Numbered from the stretch's first letter, positions 5,403 through 13,822 are shown. The stretch is DNA of 33,176 nt from Candidatus Latescibacterota bacterium (GCA_022826515.1 JAJDUT010000011.1:1-33176); one strand, 5' to 3'. The notes: generated by a model not told the origin, from the sequence alone. Numbers and translations: made by a program.

Positions 5403-7927
5403 TCGAGCGAGCGCAGGACTTCGAGCGGTGGGCTGGTGTGGACGCCGCGGCTGGAGATCATGCCGACGGCGACCGTTAGCAGACTGACCGCGGCAAAGGC
5501 GAGGATCACGGGCAGGTAGTCGGGCGCGAAGCCGATCTCGAAGAGATAGCGATTCAAGGCCCAGACGCCTCCTAGCGACAGAATCACGCCCGTCGCCGCG
5601 GCAAAAGCTCCCAAAAACAGATATTCGAGCGCCATGATCGCTACCACTTGGCGGCGACTGGCCCCCAAGGTCTTGAGCAAGACGCTTTCCTCGATGCGTT
5701 GGTAGCGGCTGCTGGCAATCACGCCGACGAGTACAATCAGGCCAACCGAGACGCTGAAAAGGGCCATAAAGCGGACTACTAGCGAAACCTTGTCGAGGAT
5801 GGTATCGACGGTGCTGAGGATGCTGCCGAGATCGATGACCGAGATATTGGGGAATCGGTGTACGGTGGACCGCTGCAGAGCGGCCATTTGCTCGGTCGTG
5901 GCGGCGCGGGAGACGAGGACATGGGATTGCGGTGCGGCTTCGAGGATGCCGGGTGGGAAGACCGCCAAAAAGTTGGGCATGATGCGCTGCCAGTTGACTT
6001 GGCGCAGACTGCCGACGACTACTTCGATCGGGACTCCTTGGACATCAAAGGTCAGCGAGTCGCCAACGCCAACGCCCAAGGAGGAGGCGACGCCTGTTTC
6101 CAAGGAGACGTAGAGGGTGTCGCTTGCGGGTTGGCTGCGCCAGGTGCCGGCGACGATCTCTTCGGTCTCGGTGAGGAAGTCGCGGTAGGTCGCGCGGTAC
6201 TCGTGCCGCAAGGCCCAATTGCCGCGTCGGCGTCGGTTGCTGGTGGTGTCGCGGAGTATGGCGCGGGCTGGTTGGCCTTTGACGCTGTGGACGTGCATGG
6301 TGACGATGGGCACTTGTTGCAACAGCGGCAGATCCATCCCGGCGACGAGGGTGCTTAGCTCTTGGCGCTGATCGGTTTGGATGTCGAAGAGCACGACGTT
6401 GGGGTTTTGGTCGGAGCCGACGCTTTTGATATGGGACAGCAGGTTGGTTTGGGTCAGGAAGAGGGTGCTGAGCAGGAAAGTCCCCAGCCCGAGCCCCAAC
6501 ATCAGCAGCGTGGTCTGGTTGTTGGGTCGGTAGAGATTGGCCAGCCCCTGACGCCAGATATAGCTCCAAGAGGCGGGAAAGAAGCGACGAGTGCCGTAGA
6601 TGATTGCGCGGGCGGTAAACGTCAGAAGCGCAAAGGCGGCTCCGACTCCGCCGACAAAGCCAATGGCCAGCGGCCAGCGGTCGGTGAGCCGGAAGGCGAA
6701 GAGCGCGATTATCAGGACGATTCCCAAGTACAAAGCCCAGCGCAGCAGACCGCTGTCGGCCGGTTGGTCGTCTTCAAACGAGGCGCGCAGGGTCAAAAGC
6801 GGCGAGGTCTTGCGAATGGCCATCAGTGGCCGGGCGGCAAACAGCAGCGAAAGGCCAACGCCGAGGCCGAGGCCCTCTAAGACGGCGAGGAGATCAAAGC
6901 TCGGCTCGACTTGGAGGGGGAGCACGTCGGCGAGGACGGTAGGGAGTAGGTAGAGGACCCCGACGCCGAGCAGGGCACCGATGAGCGAACCAATCAAGCC
7001 CATGCCTCCGGCTTGGATTAGATAGATCAGGACAGTCTGGCGGGCCGTGGCACCGAGGCTGCGCAGCACCGCGACGGTGGACAATTTCTGCCGCGTGTAG
7101 GTGTGGATGGCGCTGGCCACGCCCACGCCGCCGAGCAGCAGGGCGATAAAGCTGCCGAGGTTTAAGAAGCGATAGAGGTTGTTGAGGGTGCGGCCGAGAC
7201 GCGCCTTGCGCCTCTCAATGGTTTCGAGTCGGAGGCGGTCACCTCGGGTGTGCGGGCGGATGGACTTGGCTATCGCTTGGACATCCCGCTCGGGGAAGTG
7301 GAAGAAGGCGGTGTAGGTGACGCGGCTACCTCGTTGGATCAGGTGAGTATCGTCGAGGTAGGACATCGGGATATAGACGCGCGGCTGGATGTCGCTGAAG
7401 AGGGCGTTCTCGCCGGGGATGCGCAGGAGGCGGCCGCCGATGAGAAAGATCGAGTCGCCGATTTTGATCGAGTCGCCGACTGCCGCGCCAAATTGCAACA
7501 TGAGTGCCTCGTCAACGAGGGCATGGGGCTGGGTGCGGAAGCTCTGCGCCGCAGAGGTTGGTTCTGTTTTTAGCTCGCCGTAAAAGGGGAAAGGGCCGGT
7601 GAGGGCGCGGATCTGGGCGAGGCGGGTGCTCTGGGTCTTGGGCAGGTAAATCATGGAATTGAAGGCCACTTGGCGCGCCTGAACGCCGCCGAGCGAGTCG
7701 ATGAGTGTCTCGGTGGCGGGCGTGAAGGGCTGGCGGCTCGTCAGCGCCATGTCGGCACCTAAAAGCTCGGCAGCTTGTTGGTCCATCGCCTCTTGTAGTG
7801 TGGAGCTGAGGCTGCTCAAGCCGACGAGCGCACCGATGCCGATGGAGATCGAAGAGGTAAAAAGCAGCAGTTTGCGGCGGTGGCTGCGGCTGTCGCGCCA
7901 GGCCATTTTGCCGAGCCAGCCTATCAT
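5399..7927 (-). CDS. ybbP: YbbP-type ABC transporter permease (FtsX/MacB superfamily)
   Basis: I start at ATG 7927 (MIGWLGKMAWRDSRSHRRK), where ATGA overlaps the stop of the ATPase gene; the open frame extends to 8449 but that part is antisense-frame noise within the ATPase gene. The 842-residue product has about ten membrane segments: one near 17-40, a central group with GVGVASAIHTY and RSLGATARQTVLIYLIQ, and a C-terminal group with LLKTLGASRRQVVAIMALEYL. The two FtsX domains and long periplasmic loops match E. coli YbbP, as does the neighbouring TesA-like gene. These exporters are related to LolCDE and MacB; the YbbAP substrate is unsettled. Confidence 0.9.
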   Translation of the reverse strand: MIGWLGKMAWRDSRSHRRKLLLFTSSISIGIGALVGLSSLSSTLQEAMDQQAAELLGADMALTSRQPFTPATETLIDSLGGVQARQVAFNSMIYLPKTQSTRLAQIRALTGPFPFYGELKTEPTSAAQSFRTQPHALVDEALMLQFGAAVGDSIKIGDSIFLIGGRLLRIPGENALFSDIQPRVYIPMSYLDDTHLIQRGSRVTYTAFFHFPERDVQAIAKSIRPHTRGDRLRLETIERRKARLGRTLNNLYRFLNLGSFIALLLGGVGVASAIHTYTRQKLSTVAVLRSLGATARQTVLIYLIQAGGMGLIGSLIGALLGVGVLYLLPTVLADVLPLQVEPSFDLLAVLEGLGLGVGLSLLFAARPLMAIRKTSPLLTLRASFEDDQPADSGLLRWALYLGIVLIIALFAFRLTDRWPLAIGFVGGVGAAFALLTFTARAIIYGTRRFFPASWSYIWRQGLANLYRPNNQTTLLMLGLGLGTFLLSTLFLTQTNLLSHIKSVGSDQNPNVVLFDIQTDQRQELSTLVAGMDLPLLQQVPIVTMHVHSVKGQPARAILRDTTSNRRRRGNWALRHEYRATYRDFLTETEEIVAGTWRSQPASDTLYVSLETGVASSLGVGVGDSLTFDVQGVPIEVVVGSLRQVNWQRIMPNFLAVFPPGILEAAPQSHVLVSRAATTEQMAALQRSTVHRFPNISVIDLGSILSTVDTILDKVSLVVRFMALFSVSVGLIVLVGVIASSRYQRIEESVLLKTLGASRRQVVAIMALEYLFLGAFAAATGVILSLGGVWALNRYLFEIGFAPDYLPVILAFAAVSLLTVAVGMISSRGVHTSPPLEVLRSLD

Positions 7928-8613
7928 GGGACTAGCTGATCGTCGGCGACCCGACCGCCTTGGAGGCGGATGATTCGCTGGGTGAGGCGAGCCAGCGTCA
8001 GATCGTGGGTGACCAAAATTAGGGTGGCCCCGGATTCTTCGTTGAGGCTGAAGAGCAAGTCCCGCACTTTGCTGCTGGTGCCGTCGTCGAGGTTGCCGGT
8101 AGGCTCGTCGGCAAAGAGGAGCGCGGGGCGGTTGATAAAGGCTCGTGCGAGCGCCACGCGCTGCTGCTCGCCCCCCGAAAGCTGCGCTGGGTAGTGGTGT
8201 AGCCGGTCGCCCAAGCCGACTCGGTCGAGGAGATCGCAGGCGCGTTCGCGGACGTTTGGCTCGCGGCGCAGCTCGAGCGGTACCATGGCGTTTTCGAGGG
8301 CGCTGAGGGTGGGGATGAGCTGGAAGGTCTGGAAGACGAAGCCGACCTTTTCGCTGCGGAGGTGCGCGCGCTGATCTTCGTCGAGACCATCTAAATCCAC
8401 GCCGTCGAGCGCGACCGATCCCGAACTGGCGCGATCCAGCCCAGCGCACAATCCTAATAGCGTGGTTTTGCCGCTGCCCGAGGGGCCGACGACTGCGCAG
8501 GTGGCACCGGCTGCAAGGGTGAAACTCACATCGTCGAGGACGGTTAGGGCGTTTGGCCCCGTGCCGTAGGTTTTGGTCAGGTGTTGTACGTTCAGGGCTA
8601 CTGGGTCGCCCAT
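7924..8613 (-). CDS. ybbA: YbbA/LolD-type ABC transporter ATPase
   Basis: The start is ATG 8613 because AGGAGG lies 5 bases upstream; the longer frame to 8928 is within the GDPD gene. The 229-residue protein has Walker A (GPSGSGKTT), the Q-loop (VFQTFQLIPTLSALEN), the signature LSGGEQQRVALARA, Walker B (LLFADEPTGNLD) and the switch His (VTHDLTLA). The sequence around the Q-loop and FADEPTGNLD is typical of the LolD/MacB/YbbA subfamily, which energises FtsX-like permeases. It overlaps the GDPD 3' end by 16 bp and the permease start by 4 bp, a tightly coupled operon. Confidence 0.93.
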   Translation of the reverse strand: MGDPVALNVQHLTKTYGTGPNALTVLDDVSFTLAAGATCAVVGPSGSGKTTLLGLCAGLDRASSGSVALDGVDLDGLDEDQRAHLRSEKVGFVFQTFQLIPTLSALENAMVPLELRREPNVRERACDLLDRVGLGDRLHHYPAQLSGGEQQRVALARAFINRPALLFADEPTGNLDDGTSSKVRDLLFSLNEESGATLILVTHDLTLARLTQRIIRLQGGRVADDQLVP

Positions 8614-9509
8614 GATGCCTCCTCTGCGGGCTGGCGGTTCAGGATGCGTAGTAGGCGGTCGGGATAGTCGGTGATTAGGCCATCGACGCCTAGGTCTAGG
8701 TAGTGCTGCATGGCGTCGGGATCGTTGATGGTCCAGATGTGGACTTGGATGTTGTGGGTGTGGGCGCGGGCGATGAAGCGCTGGTCTATTAGGTCGATTT
8801 TTCCCAAGCGGGCCGGGAACTGAAAGGCTTGGCTGACAGGGTGGTACGCCGCGTCGAGTCGCAGCCAGTGGAGAAAGACAAAGGACATGCCCGCTGATGA
8901 AGAAGCTGAAGTTGCTACTTCGGGGCAAGTCTGGCGCAAGTTCTCTAAAGGGCGGCTGTGGAACGAGGCGACGATGACGCGGTCGTTTAGCCCGAAGCGC
9001 TGGATCGTGCGGCAGAAGTCGTTTACTAACGCGGCGGAGTCGTTTTTGATTTCGATGAGAAAGTGCATGTTGGGAAAAGCTGTAAATACCTCGTCTAGGG
9101 TGGGGATTGCGACCCCTTGGCCGCGATAGGGAAAGGTTTGGCCGTCTGGGCTGAAGTGGTAGCCAGCGTCTAGTTGCTTCAATTGGGCGAGCGTCAAGCT
9201 ATCGGCTGCGCCTTGACCGTTGGTCGTGCGGTCAACGCGCCGGTCGTGCAGGACGACGAGCGCGCCGTCGCTGCTTTGGCGCAAGTCCATTTCTAGCACA
9301 TCGACTCCCAACGCGGCTGAGTGGGTGAAGGCCGTCAGGGTGTTTTCCGGTGCTAGTCCTTTGCCGCCCCGATGAGCAATGACCAGAACGTCCCCTGATG
9401 CGAAGTAGGGATGCGGCTCTACGGGGTGTGATGTCAGGGCGAAGGCACCGTACAACACCGGTGCCAAAAGCAGCAAGGCGATCAAGGCCCGCTTTAGGTA
9501 TAAACGCAT
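8598..9509 (-). CDS. glycerophosphodiester phosphodiesterase, membrane-anchored or secreted
   Basis: The 303-residue protein begins with a hydrophobic segment (7-26), an anchor or signal peptide. The GDPD TIM barrel follows with H46-R47 (IAHRGGKGLAPENT), E55, E73/D75 (LEMDLRQSSDG) and H88-D89 (VLHDRRVDRTTNG): complete catalytic and Ca2+-binding sets. The C-terminal VHIWTINDPDAMQHYLDLGVDGLITDYPD is the classic end of the family. It releases glycerol-3-phosphate from lipid head-group diesters. It shares an operon with the YbbAP-type exporter next to a TesA-like hydrolase, a lipid-envelope theme. Start ATG 9509; no clear ribosome binding site. Confidence 0.92.
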   Translation of the reverse strand: MRLYLKRALIALLLLAPVLYGAFALTSHPVEPHPYFASGDVLVIAHRGGKGLAPENTLTAFTHSAALGVDVLEMDLRQSSDGALVVLHDRRVDRTTNGQGAADSLTLAQLKQLDAGYHFSPDGQTFPYRGQGVAIPTLDEVFTAFPNMHFLIEIKNDSAALVNDFCRTIQRFGLNDRVIVASFHSRPLENLRQTCPEVATSASSSAGMSFVFLHWLRLDAAYHPVSQAFQFPARLGKIDLIDQRFIARAHTHNIQVHIWTINDPDAMQHYLDLGVDGLITDYPDRLLRILNRQPAEEASWATQ

Positions 9510-9638
9510 GGATTATGCAGGAGTTCTTTCGGGAAAGTTGCACAAGAAGATACCTAGCGGATGGATTCGGGCAAGTTTTGGACTGTCCATTTCTTCTTTA
9601 AGTTCCACCGTTGCATAGACAATGGAAAGGAGCCGACG

Positions 9639-10460
9639 ATGATCGTCGATACGCACGCACATATTTACCACGGAGATGAGACGCGATACCCCATGATAGG
9701 AGATCCTTTCCGCCCACAGCCGGGTGTGGGGACTATCGAACACTTGCGGCGCGAAGCCGAGGCCAATGGCGTCGGGCGCGTGGTGCTGATCCAGACCGGA
9801 TCGGCCTATCGCTGGGACAATCGGTTGTTGGCCGATACGGCTCGGGCCAATGCCGACTGGACGGTCGGGGTCTGCACGTTGGACCCGGCTGGGGACGATA
9901 GCCTGGACGAGTTGGAGCGGCTGGTGACCGGATACAACGTCAAGGGGCTCCGCCTTGAAGCCGCACCTACGGGGTACGACCAGCCTGGGGCGGAGCGGCT
10001 CTGGCGTCGGGCCGGCGAAGTCGGCGCGGTAATTTGCGCTCATTTGCGCCGGGAACAACTTGGCGAGTTGGCGGCTTTGCTAACGCGATTTCCCCACGTC
10101 CCGGTAGTGCTGGACCACTGCGCCTATCCGGTGGCGGCGAATGGAATTGAGGACGCAGCGGTGCGCCAAGCGGCGGAGTTGGCGCGCTTTGACCAACTCC
10201 ACGCCAAACTCACCTTTGCGGTGACCAGCTCGGAGCAGAAGTACCCCTTCGCCGATACGCACCCGCAATTGCGCCATTTGCTCGCCGCCTTCGGCCCCGA
10301 GCGCTGTGTCTGGGGATCGGATTTCCCGTGCGAGCACTGGTTGGAAAACGCGACCTATGCCCAGCACTTGGCGGTGTTCACCGAGGAATTGGGGCTGAGT
10401 GCGGCAGAGCAGGAGCAGGTGTTAGGGGCGACGGCTATGCGGCTGTTTTTCGCAGGCTAG
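9639..10460 (+). CDS. amidohydrolase-2 family metal-dependent hydrolase
   Basis: The ATG at 9639 is chosen for GAAAGGAG upstream and because MIVDTHAHIY is the family N-terminus; the extra 26 codons from 9561 read as non-coding. The 273-residue TIM-barrel protein has H6 and H8 (THAH), H135 (CAHLRRE), H160 (VLDHCAYP) and D228 (WGSDFPCEHW), the metal ligands and catalytic Asp. Members hydrolyse lactones or decarboxylate aromatic acids (for example 2-pyrone-4,6-dicarboxylate lactonase-like). The exact substrate is unknown. It stands alone, divergent from the GDPD operon. Confidence 0.9.
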   Translation: MIVDTHAHIYHGDETRYPMIGDPFRPQPGVGTIEHLRREAEANGVGRVVLIQTGSAYRWDNRLLADTARANADWTVGVCTLDPAGDDSLDELERLVTGYNVKGLRLEAAPTGYDQPGAERLWRRAGEVGAVICAHLRREQLGELAALLTRFPHVPVVLDHCAYPVAANGIEDAAVRQAAELARFDQLHAKLTFAVTSSEQKYPFADTHPQLRHLLAAFGPERCVWGSDFPCEHWLENATYAQHLAVFTEELGLSAAEQEQVLGATAMRLFFAG

Positions 10461-10465
10461 GCATT

Positions 10466-11152
10466 CTAGCCCGATTCGCTCTGTTCGCAGACGAGATCGA
10501 AGACGACGACCGCTACATGGGTGCAAGCGGCTGTCACCGCGTTCCAGTCGTGCCACTGTGGGGCGAGGTTTTTGTATTCAGAAAGTTCAGTGCCTTCTAA
10601 GTCGTAGGGCAAGGGACTAGCGAGTTGTACCTGTAATTGTTGCAGTGCGGACTCCCCATTGTCTTGGCGGTACAACCTGTCGAAAGGTCGCAGGGCTTCT
10701 GCTGTGGCTTGGTCGCCCATGCGATGGGCGAGCGCGGCGAAGTCGAGATAGTCGCGTGTTGCGTTGCGTTTGAGGATCAGGACGCCTTTGATGCGGAGGA
10801 TCTCCGCTTGGGTTGGAATGGTCAACGCCGCGTCCCGATGTTGGAGCGTCGTCGTTTCCAACGGCTCGCTGCGGATCAGTTGACGCACCCCGGTTTCGAT
10901 TCCGTCGAGGCTAGGGCGCGTCACGCGGGCCGTCCGCCATCCAGCCGCGGATTCTAATTGGGCGAGAATGTAGTCGAACTGGCGGCGCAGGTCGGGCAGC
11001 ACGTGATCCGCGTCTTGGGAAAGGCGATGCTCGGCATGGATGGCCGCTGCGGTCCCGCCTACCAACACGGCTTCGGGCAGGAGTTGCTGGAGGCGGCACG
11101 CCGAGGACAGGACGCGGTCCCAATCAGGAAGCGCTGCGGTGTTTTTCGACAT
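10466..11152 (-). CDS. nucleotidyltransferase-fold protein (AbiEii/AbiGii-toxin-like)
   Basis: The 228-residue protein has the polymerase-beta-like signature VLVGGTAAAIHAEHRLSQDAD (residues 29-49; GG at 32-33, D47 and D49), as in AbiEii-type and 'nucleotidyl transferase' proteins that act as toxins by modifying tRNA ends or by guanylation. The C-terminal helices contain LKRNATRDYLDFAALAHRMG, the R.K..D..D...L motif typical of these proteins. The start is ATG 11152, inside the 3' end of the upstream small gene (29-bp overlap), so both form one unit. Whether it is toxin, or a cognate of a toxin, is inferred from the two-gene layout only. Confidence 0.75.
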   Translation of the reverse strand: MSKNTAALPDWDRVLSSACRLQQLLPEAVLVGGTAAAIHAEHRLSQDADHVLPDLRRQFDYILAQLESAAGWRTARVTRPSLDGIETGVRQLIRSEPLETTTLQHRDAALTIPTQAEILRIKGVLILKRNATRDYLDFAALAHRMGDQATAEALRPFDRLYRQDNGESALQQLQVQLASPLPYDLEGTELSEYKNLAPQWHDWNAVTAACTHVAVVVFDLVCEQSESG

Positions 11153-11351
11153 AGTGCAGCCAAAAGCGATGACGCTGAGCGCGGGGGTCGGCGGTGCAAT
11201 GGGCGCAGACGCGCTCGATTTTGTCGAGTAGGGCGCGGTCTTCAAGAGCTGCTCGGCGCAGTTTAGCCCAGTCGCTCCAGCGGCCGCGACGGATCACGTC
11301 GTCTATGGCGGCGAGCGTAAAGCGCTGGTGGTTCAGGTGGCGGTGCTGCAC
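11124..11351 (-). CDS. small helical partner of the nucleotidyltransferase (putative antitoxin)
   Basis: The 75-residue protein starts at GTG 11351 with AAAGGAAAG upstream. It is all-helical in appearance (RFTLAAIDDVIRRGRWSDWAKLRRAALEDRALLDKIERVC), with an ID..I..GRW.DW..LR segment that I associate with small proteins encoded directly upstream of AbiEii-like nucleotidyltransferases. It is translationally overlapped with that gene. By position it is the antitoxin or specificity partner; there is no HTH that I can see. It is short, but the layout supports it. Confidence 0.6.
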   Translation of the reverse strand: MQHRHLNHQRFTLAAIDDVIRRGRWSDWAKLRRAALEDRALLDKIERVCAHCTADPRAQRHRFWLHYVEKHRSAS

Positions 11352-11439
11352 GGCTTGCTCTTTCCTTTGCGCGATGGCGCGGCCTAGTAAAAATAAACAG
11401 TGGCCCGAGATGAGTAAATCTCTTCAAAGGGGTTGTATT

Positions 11440-11490
11440 ATGACGACACAGTGGTATAGCCCGATCTACTCCTTTGAGTCGCCGACCTGA
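11440..11490 (+). CDS. possible 16-residue leader peptide upstream of the PfkB kinase
   Basis: AAAGGGG lies 7 bases before ATG 11440, which opens a frame encoding MTTQWYSPIYSFESPT and stops at TGA 11488-11490, overlapping an ATG at 11490 (TGATG). This arrangement allows translational coupling to the kinase gene. It may equally be chance; there is no run of one amino acid to suggest attenuation. Confidence 0.25.
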   Translation: MTTQWYSPIYSFESPT

Positions 11491-11501
11491 TGGAGTCTGA
11501 T

Positions 11502-12350
11502 ATGGGCGCGGTGGCAGTCATTGGCTCGGCGACGATTGACCGCGTGGTCCAGGGCGGCGTGGTCGCGTACAAGCGCGGCGGCGTGGTCGCGTATGCTGGG
11601 CTGACCTTTGCCGAGTTGGGCGTGGAGACGCGGGTGTTGACTAACGTCGCCGAGGCCGACCGGGCGATGCTGGCGGTTTTGCAGCAACGGGGTATTGCCG
11701 TCCATGTGGGTGAGAGCGCGGCGACGACCTGTTTTGTCAACTACGTCGATGGCGATGCGCGGCGGCAGGAGTTGCTCGCTTGCGCCGCGCCGATTGCCGC
11801 AGCACAACTCGGGCCGGTGCTCGCTGGTGTGGAGCACGTGCATTTGGGGCCGCTGCATCCGCGTGATCTGGCCGAGGATGTGCTGGCGGCGATGGACGGC
11901 GTGGTGAGCTTGGACATCCAAGGCTATGTGCGGCGAATTGAGGGGACGCAGGTGTACCAGGGGGTTGCTGGCAGTCTGTATGCCGCTCTACAACGTGCGG
12001 ACTACGTCAAAACTTCCAACGATGAATTAGAACTCGTGCTCGCCGATTGCGGCCTGACGCTGGACCAGTTGATGCGCGATTGCTCGGTAGCAGAGTGGGT
12101 CGTCACCGAAGGCTCGCACGGCGGCTGGGTGGCAAGTGGGAAGGGTGAGCAAACGAAGTTTGCGTCGGCTCCGGTGGCGATGGTGGCTGATCCAACGGGA
12201 GCTGGGGACGTGTTTTTCGCTGCGTATTTGGCGCATCGGCTGCACCGGGGGGCGGGGATTGCTACGGCCGCTCAGTGCGCTGCGACATTGGCTGCGCGAC
12301 AAGTGGGGGGTGGGTTTATTGACGAGGCGACGCTGCGTTTGGAGGGTTGA
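11502..12350 (+). CDS. PfkB-family carbohydrate kinase
   Basis: I prefer ATG 11502 (MGAVAVIGSATIDRVV), 6 bases after GGAG, over ATG 11490. The protein, 282 residues, has the N-terminal VIGSATID strand-turn, the sugar-binding GG, and the C-terminal signature DPTGAGDVFFAAYLAHRL, with the catalytic base Asp in GAGD forming the anion hole. The acceptor could be a sugar, nucleoside or inositol-like compound. A 17-bp direct repeat at 11553-11569 and 11577-11593 makes the amino-acid sequence GGVVAY appear twice, eight residues apart, near the substrate site. It ends 9 bp from the convergent PhyH-2 gene. Confidence 0.87.
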   Translation: MGAVAVIGSATIDRVVQGGVVAYKRGGVVAYAGLTFAELGVETRVLTNVAEADRAMLAVLQQRGIAVHVGESAATTCFVNYVDGDARRQELLACAAPIAAAQLGPVLAGVEHVHLGPLHPRDLAEDVLAAMDGVVSLDIQGYVRRIEGTQVYQGVAGSLYAALQRADYVKTSNDELELVLADCGLTLDQLMRDCSVAEWVVTEGSHGGWVASGKGEQTKFASAPVAMVADPTGAGDVFFAAYLAHRLHRGAGIATAAQCAATLAARQVGGGFIDEATLRLEG

Positions 12351-12359
12351 AGATTTCGT

Positions 12360-13208
12360 TCAGCACTCGGCACCGCGCACCTCGCCGCCAAAGTGCTCCA
12401 TGCGCTCGTCGGTGTCGATCTGGCCGGCGCTGGCGGGTCGGTAGTGTAGCTGTAGGGCGCGGCGCATTTTTTGCGAGGGGTTGGTCGGGCTGCCGTGGTG
12501 GGTCATGCCGTGCCAGAGCAGGCAACCGCCAGGGGCTAGGGGCACTACGACGTCGCGCTCGGTCTGGACGTCGGTGTCGCAGATCTGCCAATCGCGGCGC
12601 TTGAAGTGATTGACTGGCCCCTCGCGATGCGTGCCGGGCAGGATGTGCAGGCAGCCGTTATTCGCGTCGGCGTGGTCGAGGGCGATCCAGACGCCGATGA
12701 TGGTGGTGCCCAAGGGATAGTTGAAGTACGCGCAGTCTTGGTGCCAAGGCTTTTCGCGGCCCATAGGCGGCTTGAGCAGGGCCATCTCTTGGAATAGAAC
12801 GGGCGCGTCGTCCATCAGGCGGGCGAGGACGTCCAAAAGATCCGGGTCGGTGGCCAAGGGTTGGAAACGCTCGTCCCAATCGACAAAATTCATCAGCTTG
12901 CGCACCGAGCTGCGCCGCGCCGCACCCGTTAGCTTTTTGCCCTGCGCGGCGACTTCCAGTTGGACGCCGCGAAATTCCGGCTGCTTGCCGTCAATCAGGT
13001 CGTACACGGCGTCGGCAGCGTCGGAGACTTGGGCAGGAGAAAACGCCTCTGCTATCACGAGGTAGCCCTGCTGGTGAAAGAAGGCTAGCTGTTCGGGTCC
13101 AATGTCGGCGAAGCGGGCGACCTGCTGGGCCTCGGTGTCGTAGCGGTAGAGGTCCGGGGCGTAATCGGCGTGAACGCCATCGTCGATGATGGGTTGGGCG
13201 CTAGTCAT
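12360..13208 (-). CDS. phytanoyl-CoA dioxygenase (PhyH)-family protein 2
   Basis: The 282-residue protein has H156 and D158 (KPWHQDCAYFNYPLG), distal H238 (LWHGMTHHGSPTNPS) and R249/R250 (MRRALQLHY), a complete Fe(II)/2-oxoglutarate oxygenase site, plus the strand NNGCLHILPGTH (183-194). The FFHQQGYLVI segment near residue 43 is the usual PhyH N-terminus. It differs clearly from PhyH-1 (3921), so the two are not recent copies. Its ATG overlaps the stop of the small membrane-protein gene by 4 bp, placing it at the 3' end of the ffh-rplS operon. Substrate unknown. Confidence 0.92.
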   Translation of the reverse strand: MTSAQPIIDDGVHADYAPDLYRYDTEAQQVARFADIGPEQLAFFHQQGYLVIAEAFSPAQVSDAADAVYDLIDGKQPEFRGVQLEVAAQGKKLTGAARRSSVRKLMNFVDWDERFQPLATDPDLLDVLARLMDDAPVLFQEMALLKPPMGREKPWHQDCAYFNYPLGTTIIGVWIALDHADANNGCLHILPGTHREGPVNHFKRRDWQICDTDVQTERDVVVPLAPGGCLLWHGMTHHGSPTNPSQKMRRALQLHYRPASAGQIDTDERMEHFGGEVRGAEC

Positions 13209-13438
13209 GTCTGCTTAGCCTCGTCTCCCTGGTCTGCTGATTGGTCCCGGACCAAAATTGCCATGGGGATTAGCACGCAGTAGCCGACCACTAAAAGTAC
13301 CGGCGCTAGGGTGAGGGAGAGAAAGCCCTCGGCCGGCGGGATGCGCAAAAACACATAGCCGAGCACGATCGCGGCTAAGCCGGCTATGGCCAAGGACCAG
13401 TTTTTGCGCGTAAAAGGCAGATCGCCGCGTTGGGCCAT
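13205..13438 (-). CDS. DUF3098-like two-helix membrane protein
   Basis: The 77-residue protein has PFTRKNW at 8-14, a first membrane segment at about 15-32 (SLAIAGLAAIVLGYVFLR) and a second at about 40-62 (LSLTLAPVLLVVGYCVLIPMAIL). The 'PF..KNW...I.G...I..GY' pattern resembles the DUF3098 family of small membrane proteins. GGAGG precedes ATG 13438, and the gene follows rplS by 14 bp and overlaps PhyH-2. Its role is unknown; co-transcription with ribosomal genes does not by itself imply a translation role. Confidence 0.7.
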   Translation of the reverse strand: MAQRGDLPFTRKNWSLAIAGLAAIVLGYVFLRIPPAEGFLSLTLAPVLLVVGYCVLIPMAILVRDQSADQGDEAKQT

Positions 13439-13452
13439 GACGTGGCCTCCGC

Positions 13453-13806
13453 TTACCGCGCCTGCTTTTCGCGGATGCGGGCGGCGCGGCCTTTGCGACC
13501 GCGCAAGTAAAACAGGCGGGCGCGGCGCACTCGGCCCTCGCGCAGGCGCTCGATCTTGGCGATGCGCGGCGAGTGCATGGGAAAGATGCGCTCGATGGCG
13601 ATGCCCTGAGAGATCTTGCGCACGGTAAAGGTCTCTTGGATGCCGCTGCCTCTGCGCTGGATGACGGTTCCTTCAAAAATTTGGGTGCGCTCCTTGTCGC
13701 CCTCGATGACCCGCACGTGGATGCGCACGGTGTCGCCAGCGCCGAATGCGGGAAGATCGGTTTTGAGTTGGTCCGAGGTTAGTTCGCGCAGGATACTTGA
13801 GTCCAT
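13453..13806 (-). CDS. rplS: 50S ribosomal protein L19
   Basis: This 117-residue protein is L19 along its whole length: [44 protein letters not shown]...ERIFPMHSP, and the basic end [18 protein letters not shown]. The start is ATG 13806 with AAGGTG upstream; the longer frame to 13923 runs back into trmD. L19 sits at the 30S/50S interface. It follows trmD by 16 bp in the conserved rpsP-rimM-trmD-rplS order. Confidence 0.97.
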   Translation of the reverse strand: MDSSILRELTSDQLKTDLPAFGAGDTVRIHVRVIEGDKERTQIFEGTVIQRRGSGIQETFTVRKISQGIAIERIFPMHSPRIAKIERLREGRVRRARLFYLRGRKGRAARIREKQAR

Positions 13807-13822
13807 TGTATCACCTTGTTTG

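Noticed and set aside
6362..6880. 172-codon plus-strand frame
   Set aside because: Antisense to the YbbP permease; long open antisense frames are expected in GC-rich genes.
7928..8449. N-terminal extension of the YbbP frame
   Set aside because: It overlaps the ATPase gene in another frame and its Arg/Pro-rich translation is not protein-like; the ATGA-coupled start at 7927 is typical of the permease.
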